This document shows positions 11,801 through 22,350 of a stretch of 64,000 nucleotides of DNA, piece after piece. Origin of the DNA: Strigops habroptila (lineage: Eukaryota > Chordata > Aves > Psittaciformes > Psittacidae); the NCBI RefSeq assembly GCF_004027225.2, contig NC_044278.2, positions 98,696,743-98,760,742 of the forward strand, in the 5' to 3' direction. Both the position numbers and the translations under genes were made by a program. Position 1 is the stretch's first letter. Every line of letters starts with the position of its first letter. Below the pieces are notes generated by a model. It searched no databases. It was not told the DNA's origin and worked only from the letters and a program-made list of their open reading frames with translations.

Positions 11801-14497
11801 TCCAGGAAGTTCACCGCTAAGTACAGAGTCTCTGTGCGAAGTTTATATTCTTCCCCTACTTCCACCAGCCAATCTACCAAGATGGCACGCATTCCTGTTG
11901 TGATATCTGGTTGTTTCTTCATGTAGTAGGGCTTGGGCCTGAATCGTACCTGTTTGGAGAGAGAGTTGGAGAATCAGGATGCTCACCCTGAAAAGAGCCA
12001 TTGATGGCTGAGCTGATTGACATTCTTCATACTTATACCAAGAGAAGCATGAGTTGTTCCACTATTAATAACTCATTACTACTAACTACAATATAGTGCT
12101 AGTAGCACTAACTAGCAGCATCTCTAGAAAGTAGTATTCCTACACTGAAAAGATAAGAGCTACTGTTTTAGTAGCAGAATAGTAAAAGACCTCCTGAACT
12201 ATGGAAAGTCTTTGCCATCAAGCACATACAAGCCATTCAGAGGCACCTGAGAATGAACAAACCACATTCCCTCCCTCTCCCCCGCTTCTTACTGGGAGAA
12301 TGCCCTTTAATGTGCTTATACAGAAAGGTAGGAAAAAAAACACTATAGCAAAAGAGCTGTCAGTGACATCACATCCGACTGCTTTAGTACTTTTAAAGCA
12401 TTCAACTCCCATCTGCAAGAATGATTTCTCCATCCCAAGGAGTCAAGAGATGCTCCAATAGTAGGGATTTTCAGGGAAAAGAGTAATCATGAAAGATCTC
12501 ATCACTGTCTACATGTTTCAGAGGTGGCTTTTACTGCTTGCTTTCTCTCCTCTGTAGTTCAGCCTTGGGTTATCCTGGGGCAGCTGTACCTCTTTGCAGT
12601 ATTGTAGACCATCACAGAGACCACAAATACCTATAAGCTTGTTCCAAGGCACTCACTTCAGCCTCTCTGAGGTACTGGTGAATGTCTTCTGCATACTCTC
12701 CCACAGTCAGAGTTACAGGATCTACCATGTGATCCTCAGGCTGGGACTGGAAGGACGTATCCACTACCATAGGAGATCCTAACAGGCAAGAGGAAGCAGC
12801 AAGACATTTGTGTAATTAGCCTCTTCACCTTCTCCTGCCATGTCTAGAATGTAAGTTGTTTGCCTCATTTAGACACATTCCAAGTTACTTTGAAGTGTTA
12901 TTTATTGTAATACAAGCTACTAGCTAGGTTACCAGCATCACAATTCAGAACCACCCTACATGTGCTGTGGGTACCATCTGAGTTGTAACAGGAGTTACCT
13001 GTACTCAGATCCAGCAGCAGGTGGATACTGGATGTTATTGCACTAGTATCCAGTTCACACAGGCTTGATTCCAGCTCTTCAGCCACTTGGCAGCTGTAGT
13101 TCTCTTTTTCTTCTGATTCATCCTCATAGATAGCAAACGCTTGCTTTGACACAGCACTGACCGTTTGCTTGGGTAATTCATCTTTTCCAGATGAAGGGAC
13201 GGTGTTTTCAGAGCCAGAGAAGCGTCTGATAACAGTAACGCCCTGAAACAGAACACACAGGCTGTGGGAGGGCAAGTCGGGAAGAAAACAACAGTATCAC
13301 TTGTTTTCATAGAGAAAAATCACTCTCCTTGCTTAAGACACCAATAACAAAAGCCCACTGGAAAAAACACCAGGTACACCTGGTGCCTCAGAAATACCCC
13401 TTGTTGCTGTCTTGCTGCAACAAACTCCTCACCAAAAGACTAAGGTGTAGTGAAAGTCAGGAACCGAGGGAGCAGCCTCATGTCCAGTGCCCACCACCAA
13501 GGGGGAGAGGCAAAGGTGCTACTCTGTTCCTAAGGGGATGGCAAGTACAGGATCTGATCCACATTCAGTTCTGGCAAGGAGCAGCTGCTTTGCAGTGCAG
13601 CAGGTTAGAGTAACAAAAGGAAGTGCTCAGCTCACTGTCACAGATTTGTGAAGGGCTTCATCTGCAAGAAGGCATTTTATGCTGAGTTACAAACCCACGT
13701 TTGAACTTTTGAGCTCAAGCATCACATCTAGGACTATGAGGTGTGACCAGGCTCCAATCCTTCACATCATCTGCTATCAGTAAGGCAGCAACTGAGTTAG
13801 GGGCTTTACGCTGTCACAATCAGGAAGAGCTTGCATACATATAACAGCAGCTATTTTAGGTCCTGTAAATCATCACTGTAACACTTCCCCTGCCGCACCA
13901 CCAGACCCTGCGAAGGTTCCAGGAACACAAATGCAGGCAGACACCCTGCTGTGAGCTTTAGCTTCTTGAAGACTCTGGCATGCTGAAGGGAGCATGGCCA
14001 GCCACATGGCAACGGGACCTTTGGGTAAGCATCAGTAAATGAACCTTTCTTGAGCCATCCCCTGCACTTTCAGAGGATATGAGCCCATATAAAGCCTCAC
14101 CACGTCTCCCTTCCCTCCAGGATGGATTATTTGTTCAAAGTATTTCCACGGGGAAGCGATTGCAGATTAGGAACGAGCTAGTAACTCTAGCGGGTTTCTC
14201 GGGAAACTCACGCTCATCAGCTGGAGCCGGACGCGGCTCCTTACCCTGCCGCTCCCGCCCTTTACCTGCAGCCTCGAGAGAGGGAGCGGGCACCGCCCAT
14301 GGCCGCGGCAAGGGAGCTGCCCGCGGGGCGCCCGGCAGGCGGCCGCGGCTCCTCGGCGCTGCGAAGCTCACCTGGGCGCTGGGCCGCTGCTGCCCGTTCT
14401 CCGCCAGCACCCCCAGCACGGCCCGCCCGCTGCTGCGGGGGGCAGCGGGGCAGGGCTCCCGCCGCCCCGCCCGGCTCTTCTCACCGGTGCGGCGCAT
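8752..14497 (-). CDS. CCNA1: cyclin A1 (complete coding region, 8 exons)
   Basis: Cyclin A1 binds and activates CDK2 and CDK1 for S phase and meiotic entry, and in vertebrates is expressed mainly in the germline. The coding exons are 14497-14372, 13242-12999, 12778-12657, 11949-11726, 11150-10946, 10041-9928, 9281-9148 and 8803-8752. Together they give 1,221 nt and a 406-residue protein with every junction in frame. Visible features are a destruction box (R25, L28, N34), the hydrophobic patch MRAIL at 184-188 with W191, and CDK-contact residues K240 and E269. These last are offset by 26 from K266 and E295 of human cyclin A2. The second cyclin fold follows, and the C-terminus [11 protein letters not shown] matches mammalian A1. 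Choice of A1 over A2 rests on [12 protein letters not shown], the [15 protein letters not shown] stretch and the spartin neighbour. The ATG at 14497 is the first after an in-frame stop. Confidence 0.97.
9148..9281 (-). CDS. CCNA1: CCNA1 coding exon 7
   Basis: Codons 346-389 plus two bases. The acceptor is CTGGCCAG and the donor GTGAGT. It encodes [19 protein letters not shown], then the helix with LHKACLDAP, and ends EKYKHSK. C371 stands where human A1 has Y. Confidence 0.96.
9928..10041 (-). CDS. CCNA1: CCNA1 coding exon 6
   Basis: Codons 308-345, phase 0 at both ends. The acceptor is TTGTTCAG and the donor GTAAGA. It encodes [19 protein letters not shown] followed by the alanine-rich helix and [13 protein letters not shown]327 and T328 replace the usual L and I of mammalian cyclin A1. 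Confidence 0.96.
10946..11150 (-). CDS. CCNA1: CCNA1 coding exon 5
   Basis: One base of codon 239 plus codons 240-307. The acceptor is TTTTACAG and the donor GTATGA. It holds [19 protein letters not shown] with K240, then E269, and the linker into the second cyclin fold ending TENFAR. Confidence 0.97.
11726..11949 (-). CDS. CCNA1: CCNA1 coding exon 4
   Basis: Codons 165-238 plus two bases. The acceptor is CCAAACAG and the donor GTAAGT. It holds most of the first cyclin fold: [10 protein letters not shown], the [12 protein letters not shown] signature and the [14 protein letters not shown] helix. Confidence 0.97.
12657..12778 (-). CDS. CCNA1: CCNA1 coding exon 3
   Basis: Two bases of codon 124 plus codons 125-164. 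The acceptor is TGTTAG and the donor GTGAGT. It encodes SPMVVDTSF and [14 protein letters not shown], the N-terminal helix leading into the first cyclin box. Confidence 0.94.
12999..13242 (-). CDS. CCNA1: CCNA1 coding exon 2
   Basis: Codons 43-123 plus one base. The acceptor is TGTTTCAG and the donor GTAACT. It encodes the poorly conserved, acidic N-terminal regulatory segment, recognisable by FSGSEN near its start and by the leucine-rich LLLDLST at its end. Human A1 has YSGSEN and LLDFNT at these places. Confidence 0.93.
14372..14497 (-). CDS. CCNA1: CCNA1 coding exon 1
   Basis: Codons 1-42, starting at the ATG 14497-14495 (G at -3) and ending CAG before a GTGAGC donor; phase 0. It encodes the basic N-terminus and the destruction box [10 protein letters not shown]. 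The same frame has a stop just upstream of a TTG at 14527, so no longer ATG-started version exists in this exon. Confidence 0.9.
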
Positions 14498-14727
14498 CGC
14501 CCCGACGTCGGTACCTTTCGGAGGCAACTAAAACCAAAGAACAACCACACACCGCAATAAAGTTGGGATAAAATAAACCCGTCCCGCAGGAAGGCAGGCG
14601 GTCGCGCAGCCGGAAAGCCGGCACCGCATCGCCCAGCCCCTTTCGCCACTGACCCACCGAGAACGCCGCACCGCCGAGAAAGCAGAAGGGAAGCAGCCAG
14701 CACGCCCGGCACGCTCGCCCGCAGCCC

Positions 14728-14747
14728 CTATATAGGCGGCGGCCAAT
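14728..14747 (-). promoter_or_regulatory. CCNA1 core promoter: TATA-like and inverted CCAAT
   Basis: On the minus strand, ATTGG (14747-14743) is followed by TATATAG (14734-14728), about 230 bases upstream of the CCNA1 ATG. If used, the TATA-like element would place a start near 14,700. CCAAT boxes read by NF-Y are common in cell-cycle promoters. Function here is inferred from sequence and position. Confidence 0.55.
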
Positions 14748-15274
14748 GGAGGCGGTGGCGGCGGCTGTTGGCCGCGGCCAGTTGGAAGCCCGGGCCTCAA
14801 CCCCCGGCGCCGCCGCCCTGGCAACACAAGCGGCGGCGGGTCGTCATGGAGACCCCGGCGGGGGGCCGCCCCACGCGGGCCCGGCCGCGCTGCCCCGCGC
14901 AGGGCACCGCCCGCCCTGCGCAGCGCCCGCCGGGCGGCGGGGCACGAGTGGCGGGGCCGAGAGCCGCGGCCCCGCCGCTGCACACCCCTCCCCGCGCGGC
15001 CCGTCCCAGACATCCAGAACGTGCGGAGAGGGCGTGCAGAGAGGGGTGGCGTGATGCGCACAGCTGGGGTACAGGGGTTCGGCTGCCCTCCTCGGTAAAG
15101 TTAAAACAAGGGGATTGCAGTGGATTTAAGCCTGGGTTTGGCTCCCGTAGCACCTTGTAAAGTCTAAGCTAGGGGACAGCGGCAGAACTGGTTGCACGGC
15201 TGTGCATGAGAGCGGCTTTCAGCGGCGGAAATACAGAGCCCTGTAACAGGATTTAAGAAGCAGTTTATCCGGTG

Positions 15275-15650
15275 CCATCAAAGATTTTCACCAGTGGTGT
15301 GGATAATGACACAGAGAGCACACTTACTGAATCTGGGGATAACACCACCAGTGGTGCTGGGAAGGGCTGTGACAGTGTCGGGGAGCAAAATTAGGTTTCT
15401 GAAATTATCTTGACAAACTGGAAAAGTGTTCTGGAAAAGCGTGATGCTCCCGAAGCACAAGTGCAAGCTCAGACAGAGCCATCAGCTGCAGCAATGCAGG
15501 ATAGGGAACAACCAGGTAGGTTGCAGCTCTGTGAAGAAGAATCCAGGAGGTTATCGTGAACCTCAGACTGAGTGTAAGTCACCATGCTCATGGCTGTTCC
15601 TGCATGAACAAACCATAATACAGCCTGTGTTGGCACACAAGCACTCTGAA
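15275..15650 (+). repeat. old CR1 fragment (internal part)
   Basis: Diverged but recognisable CR1 ORF2 3' region. It contains blocks like GATAATGACACAGAGAGCAC, GATAACACCACCAGTGGTGCTGGG, CTTGACAAACTGG, GCACAAGTGCAAG, ATCAGCTGCAGCAATGCAGGATAGGGAACA and a GGAGGTTATCGTGAACC block. It is broken by small indels and lacks the 3' terminus. It lies about 0.2 kb beyond the CCNA1 CpG island, antisense to CCNA1. Confidence 0.7.
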
Positions 15651-18153
15651 AGTCCGTAGCGTAGACAAAAGAGCAAGCAGAATAACAGCTTAAACCTCAG
15701 CATGAGATGTAGGTTAGGTATCAGCATCATGATGTCCCAGAAGAGACAGCATGGGAAACTGGAGGATTTCCCTTTTTTGCAGTTCTGTTAGAGCACATTA
15801 AAGAAACTGCTGTCAAAAATGTCTGTGCCTTGGCGGCTGTGGTACTTCTCGAGATGCAAAACAGAGTGATTGAAATGTAGGAGCTATCATCCAAAAACTG
15901 AATACATCAATCAAGGTCTTATGTCATAATTAGGTCTAACACGTAGCTCACAGTCATACAAAGATCACGTGTCACTCCTAGCCAAATATATGGATGGAAG
16001 TTCTTTACTAAATTCATCTTCAGTCAGTGAATATCCTTTGTATCCAAACACTCATCATATCCGTACACCATTTAGACATAACTGAAGAACCTAAGCTACG
16101 CAGCAGATGACTTATTAATATTTTTATGTATGAGTAGCATATTGATATCCTCAGTAGTCATATAGTACGTTAATGTAACTGAAATGCCTCTCAAATAGCT
16201 TTTAATGAGGTTATCTAAGCTCCAGATTCCCAGGAACTCTTTGAAACAGCCCAATATGGATTAGTACCTGAGGGAGGCCAGTGAGCTTTGCCAGCCACTA
16301 CTTAATTGTAGCAGCAGATCAAATAAAGCTTTGGGCCATTAATCATTTACTTCTGAGCTTCCCTGTGTGTGCTTGGGAGGAAACTGAAGCCTTCCTGAGT
16401 GGGCTCCTTAGGGCATCTCACAGTAATTACTGTCTTATGATTTCTATGAAGGCAGAGAATTCAGAGCAACTCCTGACTTGGCGAGGATGCTTCCTCTGTG
16501 GGTCTGGAAAAGGCAGTATGAAAGGTCTGGTTAGGACTCATCTCTGTCTCGTGAATCTTTCCTATCTCCTTAGCTCTTTCTCCTTTTTGCAGATTTTGCT
16601 TTGAATGTTGAAATTTCCAGATTTGATGCCTTTTTCAATTAAAGGGACTTCCCTTCTTCTAGCAGGCATGGGCTCCTGCTTTCCTCTCTGAGGCCAGTCC
16701 CAGCTTTTACACAGTAAGCTCTGCAAACATTTCAGTTCATGATCTGGGGCATGGAGAGGGACCGTGCCTGGTCTCCAGTTCTGCCCCAATGTCTGACCTC
16801 CCAGGAGTGCCACAGAAGGCTTCTTTAGAGATCGGAGAGCTGGATTTTATTTTTAAATTTCCCAACAGAAACATTTGACAATTATATTTTACTCTATCAA
16901 TCTTTTTGCAAGTTTTGTTTACAGGAGAGAGAAATGTTGTCTGTGCAAATGCAGGTGCTTGGTACTGTGCCTGGGAGCAGGAGGAGAGATGTAGCACACT
17001 CTGGTTCTACCTTTCACATTCAATTCAGAATTTTCAAGCCACCACCACCACCACATCCCCTCTTGTGATCTTGGTCGTGTCACCGTTGTAAGGAGCATCC
17101 TCTGCAGTTTGAAACCACATGATTCACTCATACTCTAACTGCAAGCATACAGGGAGAAAACTTGCCTTTTGAAAGGAAATCATAGCATATTTTCACCCAA
17201 GATATTCTTCTGCATATTTCTTCCTCTCATGAGCTTGAGAAGGACACAGCTGCTTCAGAAGCTCCCAGCAGATCTCCACAAATCAGACTACGGTAAGCTG
17301 TCCCCTTCTCTCTTCATCCTTTGAAGTATTTTTTGGTCCCTAGGTTTATGCTCTAGGTTTTTGGCTTGGCCTAAACAGCTGTTTGGCCTGCAGCCTGGGG
17401 GTAGGATCTTCACTGGTAATAAATCAGCCATTGTCTTAAAAATATGTGTAAGTATAAGATGAGAAGCAGTTAATGCATGACTGTTGCAACTTTTCAGCCT
17501 TGTGTCTCTTAGTCTCATGTTGAATTATAACACAATATTCAGATAGGGAAATCCATTCAGGCAGGTAGACACAGAGTTATTATGACTTTGGCCAGGTCAC
17601 ATTCAATATTTGTCAAGTTTTCTCACACTCATGTAACTGAGCAATCACACAGCAAGTCCACGTGTGCCACAGACTCTTCTGAGATCAGCTAACTGCAGAG
17701 CAATCTGGAAGTCCCACTGCATAGCAAATTTAATGCATGGCTGTATAATATCCCGGAAAATGTGCTGTGGGAGCAGTCTCTGAGTTCAGAAAGTTTGTAA
17801 AAACGTTAATGAAACCTCTGTGACAGCAAGAGCTGTGCCTGGTCTCAGTGACCTGCAAGGTCCCATCAGGACCTTCTTGTATGGTCTTACAGTAGCAAAG
17901 CAGTGAAGAACATGACGTCTCTTCTTTCAGATGACTGTAATTCCTAGGGCTGTGAATAGTCCAGTCCCCTGGCTGCAGTGTGCTTTGATTATCATACCAG
18001 TAAATTGATTTCCCATTATTTAGGAATACATAGATTTTATCTTGAGTTTCAGTGTTTTTCTGAACTACCAAAATCAGAAAAATGGCCAACAATTAAAACA
18101 TGTGTCCAGGGATCAGAAGTTGTTGGCCAAGACACAGCCTTGGTTGAGCCACT

Positions 18154-18198
18154 GACTCTCCACGCACATTAGATACCGACTCTCCACACACATTAGAT
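18154..18198. repeat. two-copy short tandem repeat
   Basis: A 21-nt segment (GACTCTCCACGCACATTAGAT) occurs at 18154-18174 and again, with one mismatch, at 18178-18198; the period is 24. Confidence 0.85.
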
Positions 18199-21100
18199 CG
18201 TTTTGGCTTTCTGAATCTGCACTGGATAATTAGCACAGGCCCAAAACAGCACTCAAGTCCCAGCTTACCTAGTATTCCTCTGCATGATACCCCACAGTGA
18301 AGAGTGAGTTTGGACAACTCTGTAGCCTAGGGAGAAAAAGCTCTGTGCACCCAGAAACCTGACAGATAGGCTCACATCTTGCTGGAAGCACAGGCAGTCA
18401 CAGACACAGTCTGTTTTGCTTGGCTTATGATAGTGCATTAAAAAAGGCCAGAAAACATATACTACCATGCAGTTCATTCATCTATACTGTACAATTGTTA
18501 GTACAGCTCTGACATGGTCCCTGCTGCAGTTCAGGCTCATGGCAGATTGTACTTTTCACAGTTTGCAAACATAATCCAAAGGCTGACACGGCGAGGGACC
18601 AGTCCCCATTGGCAGCAGACATGTGGACTCCCTGCTTTGACAGGTAGAAGAACCTAATACTCTAAGCTTTTCTGAGCTTTCCTAAGCACAGGAGAAATGG
18701 TCTGACAGAATTGTGCTTGTTCAGCACTGTCCAGAAACTCAAAGAAAGGCCATAACTGAAAGAGGTTGTAAATAATGACAAAACAAATCCGAGTAGGCAC
18801 AGGCTGGTGCTGTGCTGCGCTGTGCTGCACCTACAGCTTGTGCTTCAGGCCTGTGCTAGGCTGTGCAGGACTCTCGGCTGCAGCTTAAACCCTGCTGGGT
18901 GATGGTAACAGAGGAGCCCGCAGGCAGCTCCCACTTGGTGTTGTCGATTATACCACCTGAGTGGCCTTGTCTTTATCTTAAAGTGGAGCAGCAAGTTTTC
19001 ATGTGAACATACAGCAGAAATGACGAATAAAAGGTGTTTTGTCTAAGAAAATTCTATAAGAGGTCTCAAAAGAAAATGTCAGTGAACCTTCCCATGGGTA
19101 GGATCTGTACCACATGCCCTGAGCAGAGGTCTGTCTGGCACAGCACAGCTCGAGGTTCCCAGCACCTGAAGGGACGTGAGATTATCTGTATTCTTTCTCT
19201 TTCTTGTGTTAGCTCCAGAAAATGGTATTTTAAGCAATAGGTTATGGAGTCTGAGTGCCTTTCTTATTGGGATCACAGCGTACACTAGCCCCAGTGCCTT
19301 GCACTGCAGGGTATCACCAGAATAGCCTGAAGCTGACCCCAAAGATGTTCCAGGATCAACTGGTGTGACAGGTGACAAATACGGCTCCAAACATTTCCAG
19401 CATTGGGGTTGCTTCTCCACAGCAGTCTAGGGCTGCTCCTGTTAGCTTTGTGACTATGTAGGTTGCCCATAACCACTGCACTTACTCCTATTTCACCCAG
19501 AAGCACAAGAAAATTAGCTTTTTCAGTATTAAAGCAGTCATAGAATATAAACTACCGTTTAGTGCTCATGTGAAGGGAAAATATCAAGCCTAAAATCAAA
19601 CATTTTTGCTGTCCTTATTTTATTCCCTTACAGACTTCTCTGTATCACAGAGCAGTTGATACCATACTTGAGTACTGTGCATGTTTTAAATGAATGTCCT
19701 TCACAGAACATTAATATCTCAACCCTGCTTTTCACTTCAGAACAACACAGGAAAACACCCATAACTTTGACAGAACCTTGAAACAGGTCTGCATAATTCA
19801 AAAAGAGATGTTTCTGCACTGTTCAAGACACTCTCTTTAATAACTGTCTAGCTCCACTGCTAAGCGTTTTTGCCAGGTATTGCTGAAGTGCATGCTAAAA
19901 TGCTCTTATTATATAGTCAATCTTTTCTCAATCAGTCCCCTAATTTATGATCCTTATATTCACAGCATCTGCTGCTCAGCTGTTTTTGACAGCTGCTGTT
20001 CATTTCTACTCAGAAGCTGATGGTTGAAATGTTTCAAAGGAAATTCATGTTTTGACTTGATAACCCTAGGGAAGCTGACAAATCACCAGTCTTAAACAGA
20101 CAATCACCAACAAATTCTCATAGTGCAGCGTCTGGACAGTAAAAAAAAAAGTTATTTGCCATTTGTTGGTATCAGTTCTACTTGTTTGTGTTAGTAATTC
20201 AAATGGAGCGGCTTGTATGCATTTAAAGCAGATAGTTTTTTATGCATGACTAGTTGGGGATCTACTAACTATAACAAAAATGGAAGCAAAATTTATAGCA
20301 ACAGTCATCTTGGAAAATAGTTTTTTATCTTTGTTCTGAAAAGTAGGTGCAATGATCAACATCTATAGTGTGAAGGCAAATGCTATTCATGAAAGCCTCA
20401 GCTCAGCAGAGGTCTGAAGTGCTATAAGATGCATGTTCACAGGGTGGTGATTCTTTGGTATTTTTCATATGCTAAAATTCATATCATAAAACTTTGCTAC
20501 AGCTAAACTAAAGGATGTGAGCAGAATGGGATGTGGTTACTATAATTGTCTGAAGCCATTTTGATATTAATTTTTTTTAATAGAATGGCAGTTTGATATG
20601 GGATTTCCTTTTGACTTAAAATAGGAAGAAATCAAACACGAAAACTTTCAGATCTTATCTTTCAGTAATTTAAGTTTTTGATATTACAAGCATTTATTTC
20701 AAATTAAATTGAAAATCTCTGTTGAAGGCATGAACAATCTCTGAAGAAAAGCAATGCATGCTTTGGTTTTGAAAGAAATGATCAGAATGACAACTATTTA
20801 TCAGAATGCATCATGACAAGCAACTGTGTTTATCAGTTAGCTCTGCATAAAAATCTGGCATTGCTGGAGCCTGGCAATGGTTTTATCTAAACTGGAAGAG
20901 AGGTTGTCCTCTGAACTCTGTGCCTTACATATAAAGTACATGACATCATTCCACCATGCATGGATGAAGGGAGAGATACCTGCTTAGACAGAGTCATTGA
21001 CCAGTTGTTTTGTGTCCATGGTGCTTTATCCCCTATTTCCCATAGAAGTCAGTGGTAAGATTTGTCAAAATCGTTAGATGGGCTCCTTAGACATCAGGCC

Positions 21101-22313
21101 ATTAGTGTGGATTTCATAACCTGTGAAGCGAACAGGTTGTACTAATCATACCTGGAGCACTGCAATCCCGCTGTTTTCAAACTAAATAAAAATACAAATA
21201 CATGTCTGCTTGCAACAGTGCACAATTAATCACAAACTGTATACCAGGATTATTAGCCTTATGGCCAGGAAAGTGTACTGAAAGGAGAAATGGAAGTAGC
21301 CAATCTCTTCCATTCCATGGGGAGTTCCCCTGCCTTTTTTCTTTGGTTTATGTGTTTTAATTGGAATACTGTGTGGTTTCTCCACAATGTCATTTTAGTT
21401 GGCCCTTGATTATCTGAGTAAATTAGTTAATGATATTTGCTCATTGCAATTACACTTTCCCATTGCAATTATCAGAATTCTGCTGTTTCGAGTTGTCTGT
21501 AATGAATCTGTGTGTTCATAATTACAGCATATTGCTAATAAATGTTTGTAGTAGACGTATGGTACAGCACTGCTTATGTACAGACACAGAAGCTACTGTA
21601 GTTGAGCTCATACATTCTTACTGCATGCTTTGCTAGTGATAAATGATAGCCATTTTTCTCTACTGCAGCCAAGAACAGAGATTAAAACTCTGGATACCAA
21701 TCTGATCTCACAGGTCACAGCTTGTCTGTGTAACCTGTTTTATGTTATAACTGCTAGTAGTAAAAGGTCTTTCATCAACCTTGTTTATTTATGTCTGTGA
21801 TTCACAGTGATGATGATTTATAGAGCACCTGTAATTACAAGTGTATACCTCTCATGAAAATGCAGTGCAGAGCCGGAAAAAATGACCTTGTGGGAGGGAG
21901 AGATATTAGAAGTCCAGCGTGAATAAAAGAAATCCTAACAGTGTGAATAAAGAAATCCAAACAATAGGATAATGCAGTTACTAAATGGAGAGCAAATCTG
22001 TATGTATACAGTAAAGATGGGTAATTTGGAGGGGAAAATAGAGGACTGGAAAATTCACCACATCTACTTTACATTACATATTATTTAAAATTTAAAAAGC
22101 TCTGCTCATGTAGTAATCTGTGCTCTTTGGCTTGTTAACATTCATCTTGGAAAGCCGAGAAGATCTGAGATCATAGAGTTTGAATGTCCATATTCAGTGT
22201 GGTAGAGAATAAGGACTCTATAGTGTAGAAAGCAGGAATGATGATTTTAATAAGGAAAACCAATGACTGCATTTAAAAAAGATGTGGAAAATGTAGTAAG
22301 GGATGCAAGACAG

Positions 22314-22350
22314 AATAAATAAATAATAATAATAATAATGAAAAAAAAGA
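22314..22350. repeat. AAT/AAAT microsatellite with A run
   Basis: Two AAAT-like units run into about six AAT units and then a short A run. A second A run follows near 22,366. Confidence 0.9.

Larger units (their letters stand above)
14205..15060. promoter_or_regulatory. CpG island over CCNA1 promoter and exon 1
   Basis: About 850 bases of very GC-rich, CpG-rich sequence in AT-rich surroundings, covering CCNA1 coding exon 1, its 5' UTR and the upstream promoter. The open frames in all directions here (up to 177 codons) follow from the base composition. Confidence 0.9.

Noticed and set aside
12898-13310. Two overlapping minus-strand ORFs around CCNA1 exon 2
   Set aside because: Only part of one (13242-12999) is exonic. 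The rest is intron read-through, and the other frame is a shadow.
14498-14527. Ten-codon upstream extension of CCNA1 from a TTG
   Set aside because: The codon at 14527 is TTG, not ATG, with a stop just before it. The first ATG at 14497 is the natural start.
14528-15061. ORFs of up to 177 codons in the CCNA1 CpG island
   Set aside because: Same compositional effect. They overlap the promoter and each other in several frames.
17730-18092. 120-codon minus-strand ORF with a hydrophobic start
   Set aside because: The initiator is TTG and no signal-peptide cleavage logic or family match is visible. Treated as chance.
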